DNA of 64,000 nt from Saccharospirillaceae bacterium (GTDB taxonomy: Bacteria > Pseudomonadota > Gammaproteobacteria > Pseudomonadales > Oceanobacteraceae), in NCBI GenBank assembly GCA_022448365.1, contig JAKVCS010000004.1, positions 430,856-494,855 of the forward strand, given 5' to 3'. Position 1 is the first letter of the stretch. Each line of letters opens with the position of its first letter. Made by a program: the position numbers and the translations under genes. The notes under the pieces are model-generated. The model saw nothing but the letters and a program-made list of their open reading frames with translations, searched no databases and was not told the DNA's origin. Shown piece by piece: positions 37,090-46,065 of the stretch.

Positions 37090-37105
37090 AGGAAAGCTTC
37101 TTGCA
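37090..37105 (+). promoter_or_regulatory. Candidate sigma-54 promoter of flhA
   Basis: AGGAAAG-CTTC-TTGCA keeps the invariant GG and GC at the correct 10-base spacing but deviates at three other consensus positions. It lies 52 bases upstream of flhA, where Pseudomonas has a FleQ/sigma-54 promoter. Confidence 0.55.
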
Positions 37106-37157
37106 CTACCTCTCGTCAGTGATGAATTTCTGACGTTATTTGGGGTAGTAAAAACAC

Positions 37158-39383
37158 ATGGCCGTTGCTTCTAAACAATCAGTATCGAAACAGCAGGTAA
37201 CCGGCCAGCTTAAGCAGATGGCTAATATACTGGCCCAGGGGAATCTCGGTATTCCGATTATGGTTCTGGTGTTGCTCGGTATGATGACCCTGCCACTGCC
37301 ACCCTTTCTGCTTGATACATTTTTTACCTTTAATATCACCCTGTCGATTGTCGTTCTGTTGGTCAGTGTTTATGCACAGCGACCGTTGGATTTCGCTATT
37401 TTTCCGACCATTCTGTTGGTCGCAACGTTATTACGTTTGGCCCTGAATGTGGCATCAACGCGTGTGGTACTGCTTTACGGTCACGAAGGTGGTGATTCGG
37501 CAGGTAAGGTAATTGAAGCGTTTGGTGAAGTGTTGATTGGTGGCAACTATGCAGTTGGTCTGGTTGTTTTTACCATTTTGGTAATTATTAACTTTGTTGT
37601 GGTTACCAAGGGTGCTGGTCGGGTTTCAGAAGTGAGTGCTCGCTTTACTCTGGATGCAATGCCCGGTAAGCAAATGGCGATTGATGCTGACTTAAATGCG
37701 GGTTTAATCGAAGCGGATGAGGCGAAAAAACGCCGCGGCGAAATTGCCGCAGAAGCCGATTTTTATGGCTCGATGGATGGTGCCAGTAAATTCGTCAAAG
37801 GCGATGCGGTAGCCGGCATTTTGATTCTTATCATTAATGTTGTTGGTGGTCTGGCGATCGGTATGGGGCAGCACTCCCTGGGCTTTGGTGATGCATTGTC
37901 TGCTTACAGTTTATTGGCGATTGGTGATGGCCTGGTAGCACAAATACCGTCGTTATTACTGTCGACAGCCACTGCAATTATGGTGACTCGTAACGGTGGC
38001 GAGGAGGCGATGGGTGATCAGGTTGTTGGGCAGATGTTCGGATCATCACGTACGCTCGGCGTCACCTCAGGTTTGTTATTTCTTATGGGCGTTGTACCAG
38101 GAATGCCTCATTTGGTATTTCTCAGTGCTGCCGCTATTGCAGGCACTGCAGCTTACGTATCTCATTGGCGGAAGGAAGGTGGCAAGTTAGGAGACGCCTT
38201 TGTTCAGCGCTTCGGTTTGCAATCAGACGTCAGCAGTGCCGGTGCAGCAGGTGATGGTTCAAATGCGCTGACTGCACCGCAGGAACAAGCCGAGGCGGCG
38301 ATCAAGCAGATGGAGGTGAAGGAACTCGGCTGGGATGATGTTGAACCCGTCGACCGGGTGGGTCTTGAAGTTGGCTATCGCTTGATCCCTCTGGTAGATA
38401 AAAATCAGGGTGGACAGCTGCTCAATCGTATTAAAGGTGTTCGCCGCAAGCTATCTCAGGATCTGGGTTTTTTGATGCCCTCGGTCCATATTCGCGACAA
38501 TCTCGACCTGTTACCTAATCAATACCGCGTCACACTAATGGGAGTGACTCTGGCTGAAGCAGAGATTTATCCTGAGCGTGAGCTGGCGATTAACCCGGGC
38601 CAGGTGTTTGGAGACATTGAAGGCATGGCGACCAAAGATCCGGCTTTTGGATTGGATGCGTTCTGGATTGATACTGATCAGAAAGACAGAGCTCAGACAC
38701 TGGGTTATACCGTGGTAGATGCCAGCACCGTGGTTGCAACTCACATCAATCAAAAGCTTCACAAGCATGCCCACGAATTAATTGGTCATGAGGATGTTCA
38801 GAAACTGGTGGATATGCTCGCGAAAACCTCGCCAAAACTGGCGGAGGAGTTGGTACCCAATACCGTCAGTATCAGCCAGTTGTTGAACGTGCTGCAGAGT
38901 CTCCTGAAAGAAAGTGTCCCAGTGCGGGATCTGCGCTCCATTGCCGAGTCTTTGGCGAATATGGGAGGGCAGAGTCAAGATACTGCCGCCATGGTATCCG
39001 CTGCCCGCTTGTCTTTATCGCGCATGATTGTTCAAAACATCTTTGGGAACGCGGATGAGCTGCCGGTTATTACTTTAGATCCACAACTGGAACAGTTGTT
39101 GCTTCAGACTCTGCAGCAAAGTGCGCAACAAGGCAGTCAGTACGGATTAATACTGGAACCTGGCATGGCAGAAACTCTGCAGCGCTCTCTGGGTGAAGCT
39201 GCTCAGGAGCAGGAAGTAGCGGGGCGACCAGCGGTACTGTTGGTGACATCGCAGCTGCGTGCAGCGATGGCGGAATTTATCCGCAACGGCGTCGAAGCCC
39301 TGACTGTGATGGCGTATCAGGAAATTCCTGATAATAAGAGTATTACCATCGTTGCCAATGTTGGCGCACAAAATAACGGATAA
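37158..39383 (+). CDS. flhA: Flagellar export gate protein FlhA
   Basis: A 741-aa protein with about eight transmembrane segments in the first ~350 residues, including the conserved FHIPEP region (FPTILLVATLLRLALNVAST and RFTLDAMPGKQMAIDADLN). A cytoplasmic docking domain for chaperones follows. It is ~45 residues longer than the E. coli protein, mostly in the linker (~350-385) and the N-terminus. It starts the flhA-flhF-flhG-fliA set. Confidence 0.96.
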   Translation: MAVASKQSVSKQQVTGQLKQMANILAQGNLGIPIMVLVLLGMMTLPLPPFLLDTFFTFNITLSIVVLLVSVYAQRPLDFAIFPTILLVATLLRLALNVASTRVVLLYGHEGGDSAGKVIEAFGEVLIGGNYAVGLVVFTILVIINFVVVTKGAGRVSEVSARFTLDAMPGKQMAIDADLNAGLIEADEAKKRRGEIAAEADFYGSMDGASKFVKGDAVAGILILIINVVGGLAIGMGQHSLGFGDALSAYSLLAIGDGLVAQIPSLLLSTATAIMVTRNGGEEAMGDQVVGQMFGSSRTLGVTSGLLFLMGVVPGMPHLVFLSAAAIAGTAAYVSHWRKEGGKLGDAFVQRFGLQSDVSSAGAAGDGSNALTAPQEQAEAAIKQMEVKELGWDDVEPVDRVGLEVGYRLIPLVDKNQGGQLLNRIKGVRRKLSQDLGFLMPSVHIRDNLDLLPNQYRVTLMGVTLAEAEIYPERELAINPGQVFGDIEGMATKDPAFGLDAFWIDTDQKDRAQTLGYTVVDASTVVATHINQKLHKHAHELIGHEDVQKLVDMLAKTSPKLAEELVPNTVSISQLLNVLQSLLKESVPVRDLRSIAESLANMGGQSQDTAAMVSAARLSLSRMIVQNIFGNADELPVITLDPQLEQLLLQTLQQSAQQGSQYGLILEPGMAETLQRSLGEAAQEQEVAGRPAVLLVTSQLRAAMAEFIRNGVEALTVMAYQEIPDNKSITIVANVGAQNNG

Positions 39384-39421
39384 CGAACACGAATTTTTAA
39401 GCTAATGACCGGGGTTCTGGT

Positions 39422-40816
39422 ATGAAAGTGAAACGCTTTGTTGCTGCCAATATGCAACTCGCCCTGCGCAAGGTTTCTCAAGAGTTGGGAGCCGATGCGG
39501 TCATTATGTCGAGCAAAAAAGTTGAAGAAGGCTTTGAGGTGGTTGCGGCGCTGGATTACCAACCTGGGCTTGAAGCTGAAGGTGAGGATGTTTCCCGCCA
39601 ACTTGAATTGCAGAAAGAACTGGAGGCCGCTAAAGCCTATCGTGAGTCTCGTGGCAGCATTCTGGCTACTGACGATCTTGGTCAAGATCAGCAACAGCGT
39701 GTTGAGTTTGCTCAACGTTCAGATCTGAATTCAACCGAGGGCCTTGAAGAGGTACTGCGTGGTCTGAAAACTAACCAGTTTGACCGCTCGGCTGCTGACA
39801 AAACCTCGGCAAAATCTGAGTCTGCCAATTTTGATCAGCAAGCGTTCGATGCTCGTGTTGAACAATCGGAAGCGCGTTACAACAGCGCAATGCATGCCAT
39901 GAGTGGTGAGCTGAAAGAATTAAAAAACTGGATGGTAAGCCACCAGGGCAGTGCCTGGGACACCAGTCGTCCTTTGACCTGGCAACAATCCCAGCTGTGG
40001 CAGCGTTGCCAGGACGTGGGTCTGGAACCAGCCTGGGCTGATCGTGTCGCCAGCCAGACTGACGATGGCGAATCTCTGGAAGATGCATGGCAACAGACGT
40101 TAAGAAGAATTGCCAGTGATTTACCAATTGCGCCCCCTGAATTGTTGGAAAAAGGCGGACGTTATGCCCTGGTCGGACCAACCGGTGCTGGTAAAACCAC
40201 CACCATCGGCAAACTGGCAGCTCAGTTTGTGATTCATCACGGTCGTGACAGTGTTGCATTAATTACGCTCGATAATTATCGCGTTGCTGCTCACGATCAG
40301 ATCAGCACTTTTTCTCGTTTGCTGGGGGTTGAATTGCATAAGGTAAACGATGAAAAAGCCTTTAAAAATGCGTTGTTAAAAACTCAAAATAAAAAACTGG
40401 TGCTGGTTGATAGTGCTGGATTGGCCAGTCAGGACCCACATTTTCAGACACAATTGTCTATGCTTAAAAAAGCGGGTTCTGGCCTGAAAAAATTGCTGGT
40501 ACTCCCTCTGACCAGTCAGGGGCGATGCCTGCAGGAAAATTATGAACATTTTAAAGCAGCTGGTTTAGTCGGCTGTGTATTTACCAAACTTGATGAGTGT
40601 TTCAGCTTGGGTCCGGCAATGAGTGTTGCTGCTTTGACTAAATTACCAGTCACCATAGTAACTGACGGGCCGCATATACCAGATGACGTACATTATCCGG
40701 ATGCCGTTAAACTGGTTCAGCTGGCCGAGCAAATGGCTCGAATGGCGCGTACCCGTTGGCAAGCAGCCGATGCGATGCACCTGGCAACTCAGTCTCGTTT
40801 TCAACAAGGAGCATAA
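39422..40816 (+). CDS. flhF: Flagellar SRP-like GTPase FlhF
   Basis: A 464-aa GTPase that sets the polar site of flagellum assembly. N-terminal basic B domain MKVKRFVAANMQLALRKV, then a long variable linker and an NG domain with G1 VGPTGAGKTTTIGKLA (~248-263) and the DxxG-like VDSAGLASQD. The final part is KLDECFSLG. Standard position between flhA and flhG. Confidence 0.94.
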   Translation: MKVKRFVAANMQLALRKVSQELGADAVIMSSKKVEEGFEVVAALDYQPGLEAEGEDVSRQLELQKELEAAKAYRESRGSILATDDLGQDQQQRVEFAQRSDLNSTEGLEEVLRGLKTNQFDRSAADKTSAKSESANFDQQAFDARVEQSEARYNSAMHAMSGELKELKNWMVSHQGSAWDTSRPLTWQQSQLWQRCQDVGLEPAWADRVASQTDDGESLEDAWQQTLRRIASDLPIAPPELLEKGGRYALVGPTGAGKTTTIGKLAAQFVIHHGRDSVALITLDNYRVAAHDQISTFSRLLGVELHKVNDEKAFKNALLKTQNKKLVLVDSAGLASQDPHFQTQLSMLKKAGSGLKKLLVLPLTSQGRCLQENYEHFKAAGLVGCVFTKLDECFSLGPAMSVAALTKLPVTIVTDGPHIPDDVHYPDAVKLVQLAEQMARMARTRWQAADAMHLATQSRFQQGA

Positions 40817-40822
40817 CCGAAT

Positions 40823-41641
40823 ATGTCTAGGCACCCTGTACAAGTCATTGCTATCACCGGTGGTAAAGGTGGTGTTGGTAAAAGCAATGTATCGGTGAAC
40901 CTGGCAATCGCACTGGCAGAAATGGGCCGGCGAGTTGTGGTTTTAGATGCCGATCTCGGTTTAGCGAATATCGACATTCTGCTGGGTATCAGTTCAACAA
41001 AAACAATTGAAAATGTGCTGCAGGGCGAGTGCGAACTGCGTGACATTATGGCTCAGGGGCCGGGCGGTATCCGCATTGTCCCAGCCTCATCAGGAACACA
41101 GAAACTGTCTCAGCTGAATTCGATGGAACACGCTGGCCTGATACAGGCATTCAGCGATATTGGTGACGACGTTGATGTTCTTATCATCGATACTGCAGCA
41201 GGTATCTCTGATACCGTCATGAGCTTTGTTCGTGCCGCACAGGAGGTATTAATGGTGGTGACGGACGAGCCAACTTCGATTACCGATGCCTACGCTCAAA
41301 TAAAGTTGCTTAACCGTGACTATGGCGTTTTTCGCTTCCGTATCATCGCCAATATGGTGAAGTCACCACAGGAAGGCAATGCGCTATTTGGTAAGCTTAC
41401 GAAGGTCACCGACCGATTTTTGGATGTTGCTATGCAGTACGTCGGTGCAATTCCTCAAGACGATGCGGTGAAGCGCGCAGTTCAGCGTCAGAAGGCCGTT
41501 GTGGATGCTTATCCACGCGCAAAGGCGTCGGCGGCTTTCCGTGCGTTATCGAAAAAAGTGGACTCCTGGCCGTTGCCATCAACGCCTCGTGGTCATCTGG
41601 AATTTTTTGTTGATCGCCTGGTTCAGGAAACCGGGGCGTAG
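40823..41641 (+). CDS. flhG: Flagellar number regulator FlhG/FleN (MinD-like ATPase)
   Basis: A 272-aa ParA/MinD-family ATPase with deviant Walker A GGKGGVGKSNVS (residues ~12-23), VLDADLGLANID and LIIDTAAGISD. It limits flagellar number by antagonising FleQ and stimulating FlhF GTPase. Six bases after flhF. The C-terminal amphipathic helix region resembles other FleN proteins. Confidence 0.94.
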   Translation: MSRHPVQVIAITGGKGGVGKSNVSVNLAIALAEMGRRVVVLDADLGLANIDILLGISSTKTIENVLQGECELRDIMAQGPGGIRIVPASSGTQKLSQLNSMEHAGLIQAFSDIGDDVDVLIIDTAAGISDTVMSFVRAAQEVLMVVTDEPTSITDAYAQIKLLNRDYGVFRFRIIANMVKSPQEGNALFGKLTKVTDRFLDVAMQYVGAIPQDDAVKRAVQRQKAVVDAYPRAKASAAFRALSKKVDSWPLPSTPRGHLEFFVDRLVQETGA

Positions 41642-41643
41642 TC

Positions 41644-42375
41644 GTGGTTGCGGGAAGTTGTCTGGTGTATTCAGAAGTTCAAAATCACAATGTAGATGAA
41701 TTAGTACGAGAGCATGCGCCGCTGGTGAAACGGATTGCGCATCACATGCTCGGACGACTTCCCGATAGTGTTCAGGTCGATGACCTTATCCAGGCCGGTA
41801 TGATCGGTTTATTGGAGGCAACACGCAAATACGATGGCGGAAAAGGTGCCAGTTTTGAAACCTATGCAGGTATTCGTATTCGGGGTGCCATGCTCGATGA
41901 AATTCGTCGTGGCGACTGGGCTCCCCGGTCTGTGCACCGCAATAGTCGGCGTATCTCTGAAGCCATCAAACAGGTTGAAAGTGAAAAAGGCCGGGATGCT
42001 GAGGATAGCGAAGTCGCTGAATATCTGGGAATTACTCAGCAAGAATACCACTCGATTCTGCAGGACAGCGCCGGTTGTCGGCTATTTAGCTACGAGGAAG
42101 TGCTGGAGAAAAGCGAATCCGGCGCAGATGTGTTTGAAACTGACAGTCCTAACCCATTGGAGGGTATCGAAAGGGGAAGTTTTCAAAACAGTCTGGCCGA
42201 GGCGATCAAAGGGCTTCCAGAGCGTGAGCAGTTGGTGTTGGCGTTGTATTACGACGAGGAGCTCAATCTGAAAGAAATTGGTGCCGTTCTGGGGGTCAGT
42301 GAAAGTCGTGTCAGTCAGATTCATAGCCAGGCCGCGGCCCGTTTACGTTCTCGACTGACTGGTTGGATTGAATAA
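41644..42375 (+). CDS. fliA: Flagellar sigma factor FliA (sigma-28)
   Basis: A 243-aa sigma factor for class IV genes. Region 2 (VDDLIQAGMIGLLEATRKYD, FETYAGIRIRGAMLDEIRRGDW), region 3 and region 4 helix-turn-helix (LNLKEIGAVLGVSESRVSQIHS) are intact. It starts at GTG 41644, two bases after flhG; the first ~15 residues are not conserved, so a slightly later start is possible. The sigma-28-like promoter at 7705 is a likely local target. Confidence 0.95.
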   Translation: MVAGSCLVYSEVQNHNVDELVREHAPLVKRIAHHMLGRLPDSVQVDDLIQAGMIGLLEATRKYDGGKGASFETYAGIRIRGAMLDEIRRGDWAPRSVHRNSRRISEAIKQVESEKGRDAEDSEVAEYLGITQQEYHSILQDSAGCRLFSYEEVLEKSESGADVFETDSPNPLEGIERGSFQNSLAEAIKGLPEREQLVLALYYDEELNLKEIGAVLGVSESRVSQIHSQAAARLRSRLTGWIE

Positions 42376-42564
42376 CTCATTTTTCCTCGCAATCTGATTA
42401 ATAAAAACCCTTTACCAAAGCGCTCTTCTGCTCCCTGTCTGATCGATCATCTTGTTACACAATCGCCAATCTGCCCTGCTGGTTTCTGGATAAAGCCATA
42501 ACAAGGTCTACACTAAACCTTAGTAACGACTTGGAATATACAAAGTCGACTAGTGGAGGTCGTT

Positions 42565-42951
42565 TTGGACAAAAATATGAAGATTCTTATCGTTGATGAT
42601 TTTTCTACGATGAGACGTATTGTCAAAAATTTACTGCGTGATCTGGGGTTTACCAACACGGCCGAAGCCGATGATGGGACAACTGCTTTACCGATGCTGC
42701 AGAACGGTGATTTTGATTTTCTGGTCACTGATTGGAACATGCCTGGAATGACCGGTCTTGAGCTGCTTAAGAAAGTACGCGAGGACGAGCGTCTGAAGTC
42801 CATGCCCGTTCTGATGGTAACGGCGGAAGCAAAGCGTGATCAGATTGTCGCGGCAGCACAAGCAGGTGTGAATGGCTACGTTGTTAAGCCTTTCACCGCC
42901 GCAGTGTTGAAGGAAAAAATCGACAAAATCTTTGAACGAGTCGAAGGCTAA
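42565..42951 (+). CDS. cheY: Chemotaxis response regulator CheY (flagellar)
   Basis: A 128-aa receiver that binds FliM when phosphorylated. DD pocket (~11-12), phospho-acceptor Asp56 (VTDWNMPGM), switch Thr (LMVTAEAK) and Lys (YVVKPFTA) are all present. I chose TTG 42565 (reads [12 protein letters not shown]) because GGAGG ends 5 bases upstream. GTG 42553 overlaps that ribosome site, and ATG 42577 is too far from it. Confidence 0.94.
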   Translation: MDKNMKILIVDDFSTMRRIVKNLLRDLGFTNTAEADDGTTALPMLQNGDFDFLVTDWNMPGMTGLELLKKVREDERLKSMPVLMVTAEAKRDQIVAAAQAGVNGYVVKPFTAAVLKEKIDKIFERVEG

Positions 42952-42966
42952 CCGGAAGGCAACGCG

Positions 42967-43752
42967 ATGTCAGACATCAAACCGCAGGATGATGACGGTG
43001 CGATCGGCTCAGAGATGAAAACCTTGGCCGAAGGCATGTTAAAGCAGTTGGAAAACGGTGATTTAGGAAAAGCTGTAGCCATGGTTAACGATCTCAATCA
43101 AGTACGTGACCGCACCCTCTATGACGAGATAGGCCGGTTGACTCGTGCACTGCATGAATCCATCAAGAACTTGAAAATCGATTCCATTGGCGCCGGTTCA
43201 GAAATCGAAAATGCGACCGATAAATTAGCGTACGTTGTTGAAATGACAGATAAGTCCGCTAACCGAACAATGGATCTGGTTGAAGCAAGCTTGCCACTGG
43301 CGGCTGATATGCAAAGCCGTTCCGGTGAACTGGCGCAACAATGGCAGCGATTCCTGAACAAAGAATTACGGCCTGAAGAATTCCGTGCTTTGAGCAAAGA
43401 TATTCAGGCGTTTTTACAGAACAGCGAAACTCAATCGCAGCAATTACAGGGTCAGCTATCAGACATTATGCTGGCTCAGGATTTCCAGGATTTAACCGGG
43501 CAGGTTATTCACAAGGTAGCGGATTTAGTCCGCGATGTTGAATCGCGCTTGGTGACTCTGGTGGCTATGGCTGGCCATGTGGATTCCATTACCGGAATTA
43601 CCCACGGTGACTTAGAGGTTGGAGAAAGTCAGTCTGAGCCATCTGAGGATGGAAATATTGTGGCTGAAGGCCCCCAGATTGATAAATCCAGCGAAGATGT
43701 AGTTAGTAGCCAGGATGACGTAGATGACTTGTTATCCAGTCTTGGCTTTTAG
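42967..43752 (+). CDS. cheZ: CheY-P phosphatase CheZ
   Basis: A 261-aa helical protein that dephosphorylates CheY. The catalytic patch AQDFQDLTGQVIHKV (~176-190) contains the expected Asp and Gln. The last residues, DDVDDLLSSLGF, form the CheY-docking peptide. The acidic linker (~215-248) is longer than in E. coli. Fifteen bases after cheY. Confidence 0.94.
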   Translation: MSDIKPQDDDGAIGSEMKTLAEGMLKQLENGDLGKAVAMVNDLNQVRDRTLYDEIGRLTRALHESIKNLKIDSIGAGSEIENATDKLAYVVEMTDKSANRTMDLVEASLPLAADMQSRSGELAQQWQRFLNKELRPEEFRALSKDIQAFLQNSETQSQQLQGQLSDIMLAQDFQDLTGQVIHKVADLVRDVESRLVTLVAMAGHVDSITGITHGDLEVGESQSEPSEDGNIVAEGPQIDKSSEDVVSSQDDVDDLLSSLGF

Positions 43753-43764
43753 AGGAGCTAACGG

Positions 43765-46047
43765 ATGAGTTTCGATGCAGATGAAGAAATCCTCCAGGAT
43801 TTTCTGATTGAAGCCGGTGAAATTCTCGAATTACTGTCCGAGCAGCTCGTTGATCTTGAGCAGCGACCGGACGATAACGACCTGCTAAATGCCATATTCC
43901 GTGGTTTCCACACGGTCAAAGGTGGCGCTGGTTTCTTACAGCTGAACCCATTGGTGGATTGCTGTCACGCGGCGGAAAATGTTTTTGATACGCTCAGAAA
44001 CGGCAACAGAACGGTCAATCCGGATCTCATGGACGTTGTTTTGCAGGCGTTGGACAGTGTCAACGAGATGTTTGAGGCGGTGCGTTCCGGCGTTGAACCA
44101 GAGAATGCTGATCCGGCTTTGATCGAGCGTCTGCATCAGTTAGCGCTCCCAGAAGCCGAAGATGAAGCGAGTGTTGCCGAGCCAGCATCAGCAGAAGAAA
44201 CAACTCCTGTTGCTGATGCGCAGCCTGCCGCTGAAGCTACTGCTGAGGAGGCCTCCGGTGATATCACTGATGATGAATTCGAGCAGCTGTTAGACGCGCT
44301 GGATGAAAAATCTGAAGTGTCTTCTGCGACTGTTGAGCAGCCTACTGCAGCATCTGGCGATGACGAGCTCTTTGATCTCGGCGGTAAATCAGCCGACGAA
44401 GACGATGAGATTACTGAAGCCGAGTTTGAAGCCCTGCTGGATCAAATTCATGGCAAGGGTAAACACATCAGTGCTGACGATGTTAAGAAACAAGAGTCCC
44501 CGGCACAGGAATCCAGTGAAGAAAAACTGCCACCGACAACTCCCTCTGGTGGTGATGATCTGATTACCGACTCGGAGTTTGAAGAGTTATTGGATCGTCT
44601 GCATGGCAAGGGTAAGCACTCAGCGACTGCGGATTCCGCAGCTGATACGAAAGCGCCTGAAGCACCCGCCACGCCGCCGCCGGTGAAGGATGCCCCAGTT
44701 AAACCTGCTGCAAAATCGGTTTCTGCTGAGCCTGCTGCAAAGCCTGCACCCGCTAAGCCTGTGGCTGCCAAACCTGTCGTCGCCCCAGCGAAACAAGAAG
44801 CCAAAAGCCAAACGGCCAAACCTGCTGCTCCGGTCAAACGTGCGGCAGATAAAGAAGCACCGGCCGCTGAAGCAACCGTTCGTGTTGATACCAAGCGCCT
44901 CGATGACATTATGAATATGGTGGGCGAACTAGTTCTTGTTCGTAACCGTTTGGTGCGACTTGGCCTTAAGAGCAACGACGAGTCGATGGCAAAAGCGGTT
45001 GCCAACCTGGATGTGGTTACCGGTGATCTTCAGGCGTCAGTCATGAAAACCCGTATGCAACCTATCAAGAAGGTGTTTGGTCGGTTCCCCAGGGTTGTAC
45101 GTGATCTTGCTCGTCAACTGAAGAAAGAAATCAATCTTGAGCTGCGTGGTGAAGAGACCGACCTGGATAAGAACCTGGTAGAGGCTCTGGCTGATCCATT
45201 GGTTCACCTTGTCCGTAATGCGGTCGATCATGGTGTAGAAATGCCCGATGAGCGGGAGCAAAACGGCAAAGCTCGTGTTGGTACCGTTGTGTTATCGGCT
45301 GAACAGGAAGGCGACCATATTCTCCTGATCATCCAGGATGACGGTGGCGGTATGGACGCCGATGTTCTGCGTAATAAAGCAGTTGAAAAAGGCGTTATGG
45401 ATCAGGATGCAGCTGATCGTTTGAGCGAGAACGAGTGTTATAACCTGATTTTTGCACCTGGTTTCTCAACTAAGGAGCAGATTTCGGATGTTTCCGGCCG
45501 CGGTGTTGGAATGGATGTGGTTAAGACCAAAATTACCCAGCTTAACGGGACGATTAACATTGACTCTGAGATGGGCAAAGGTACAAGCATCCGGATTAAA
45601 GTACCGCTGACGCTGGCAATTATGCCAACGCTGATGGTAATGCTAAAAGATCAGGCGTTTGCTTTCCCATTGGTCAGTGTCAATGAGATTTTCCATCTGG
45701 ATTTGACTCAAACGAACATTGTGGATGGGCAGGAAGTGGTTGTGGTGCGTGAAAAACCCATCCCGCTATTTCATCTCAAACGCTGGCTGATTAAAGGCGA
45801 AGAGTTTGCCAAAGCCGATGAAAGTGCCCACGTGGTGGTGGTCTCGGTTGGTACAAAACGCGTTGGGTTTGTTGTCGATCAGTTAATTGGTCAGGAAGAG
45901 GTGGTTATCAAACCATTGGGTAAAATGTTGCACGGCACCGCCGGTATGGCCGGGGCAACCATTACTGGCGATGGACGCATAGCCCTGATTCTGGATATTC
46001 CGAGCATGCTCAATCACTATTCGTCGAGAACGATAAACGCGGCCTGA
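43765..46047 (+). CDS. cheA: Chemotaxis histidine kinase CheA (flagellar) with triplicated linker motif
   Basis: A 760-aa kinase of the main flagellar array. P1 has His49 (RGFHTVKGGAGF). The ~230-residue stretch between P1 and P3 has three copies of an acidic motif of the form ITxxEFExLLDxLHGKGKH (residues ~170-187, 214-233, 268-286) and then an Ala/Pro/Lys-rich linker. P3 (RLDDIMNMVGELVL), P4 (HLVRNAVDHGVE, DDGGG, GRGVGMDVV) and P5 follow. The repeats replace a recognisable P2 fold. Thirteen bases after cheZ. Confidence 0.95.
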   Translation: MSFDADEEILQDFLIEAGEILELLSEQLVDLEQRPDDNDLLNAIFRGFHTVKGGAGFLQLNPLVDCCHAAENVFDTLRNGNRTVNPDLMDVVLQALDSVNEMFEAVRSGVEPENADPALIERLHQLALPEAEDEASVAEPASAEETTPVADAQPAAEATAEEASGDITDDEFEQLLDALDEKSEVSSATVEQPTAASGDDELFDLGGKSADEDDEITEAEFEALLDQIHGKGKHISADDVKKQESPAQESSEEKLPPTTPSGGDDLITDSEFEELLDRLHGKGKHSATADSAADTKAPEAPATPPPVKDAPVKPAAKSVSAEPAAKPAPAKPVAAKPVVAPAKQEAKSQTAKPAAPVKRAADKEAPAAEATVRVDTKRLDDIMNMVGELVLVRNRLVRLGLKSNDESMAKAVANLDVVTGDLQASVMKTRMQPIKKVFGRFPRVVRDLARQLKKEINLELRGEETDLDKNLVEALADPLVHLVRNAVDHGVEMPDEREQNGKARVGTVVLSAEQEGDHILLIIQDDGGGMDADVLRNKAVEKGVMDQDAADRLSENECYNLIFAPGFSTKEQISDVSGRGVGMDVVKTKITQLNGTINIDSEMGKGTSIRIKVPLTLAIMPTLMVMLKDQAFAFPLVSVNEIFHLDLTQTNIVDGQEVVVVREKPIPLFHLKRWLIKGEEFAKADESAHVVVVSVGTKRVGFVVDQLIGQEEVVIKPLGKMLHGTAGMAGATITGDGRIALILDIPSMLNHYSSRTINAA

Positions 46048-46065
46048 AGCCAATAAGGGGAAGGA

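Noticed and set aside
39771-40259. 162-aa minus-strand ORF over flhF
   Set aside because: Antisense shadow with no recognisable domain and no ribosome site.
44448-45005. 185-aa minus-strand ORF over the cheA linker
   Set aside because: Antisense of an Ala/Pro/Lys-rich linker; gives a low-complexity Ala/Gly/Ser protein.
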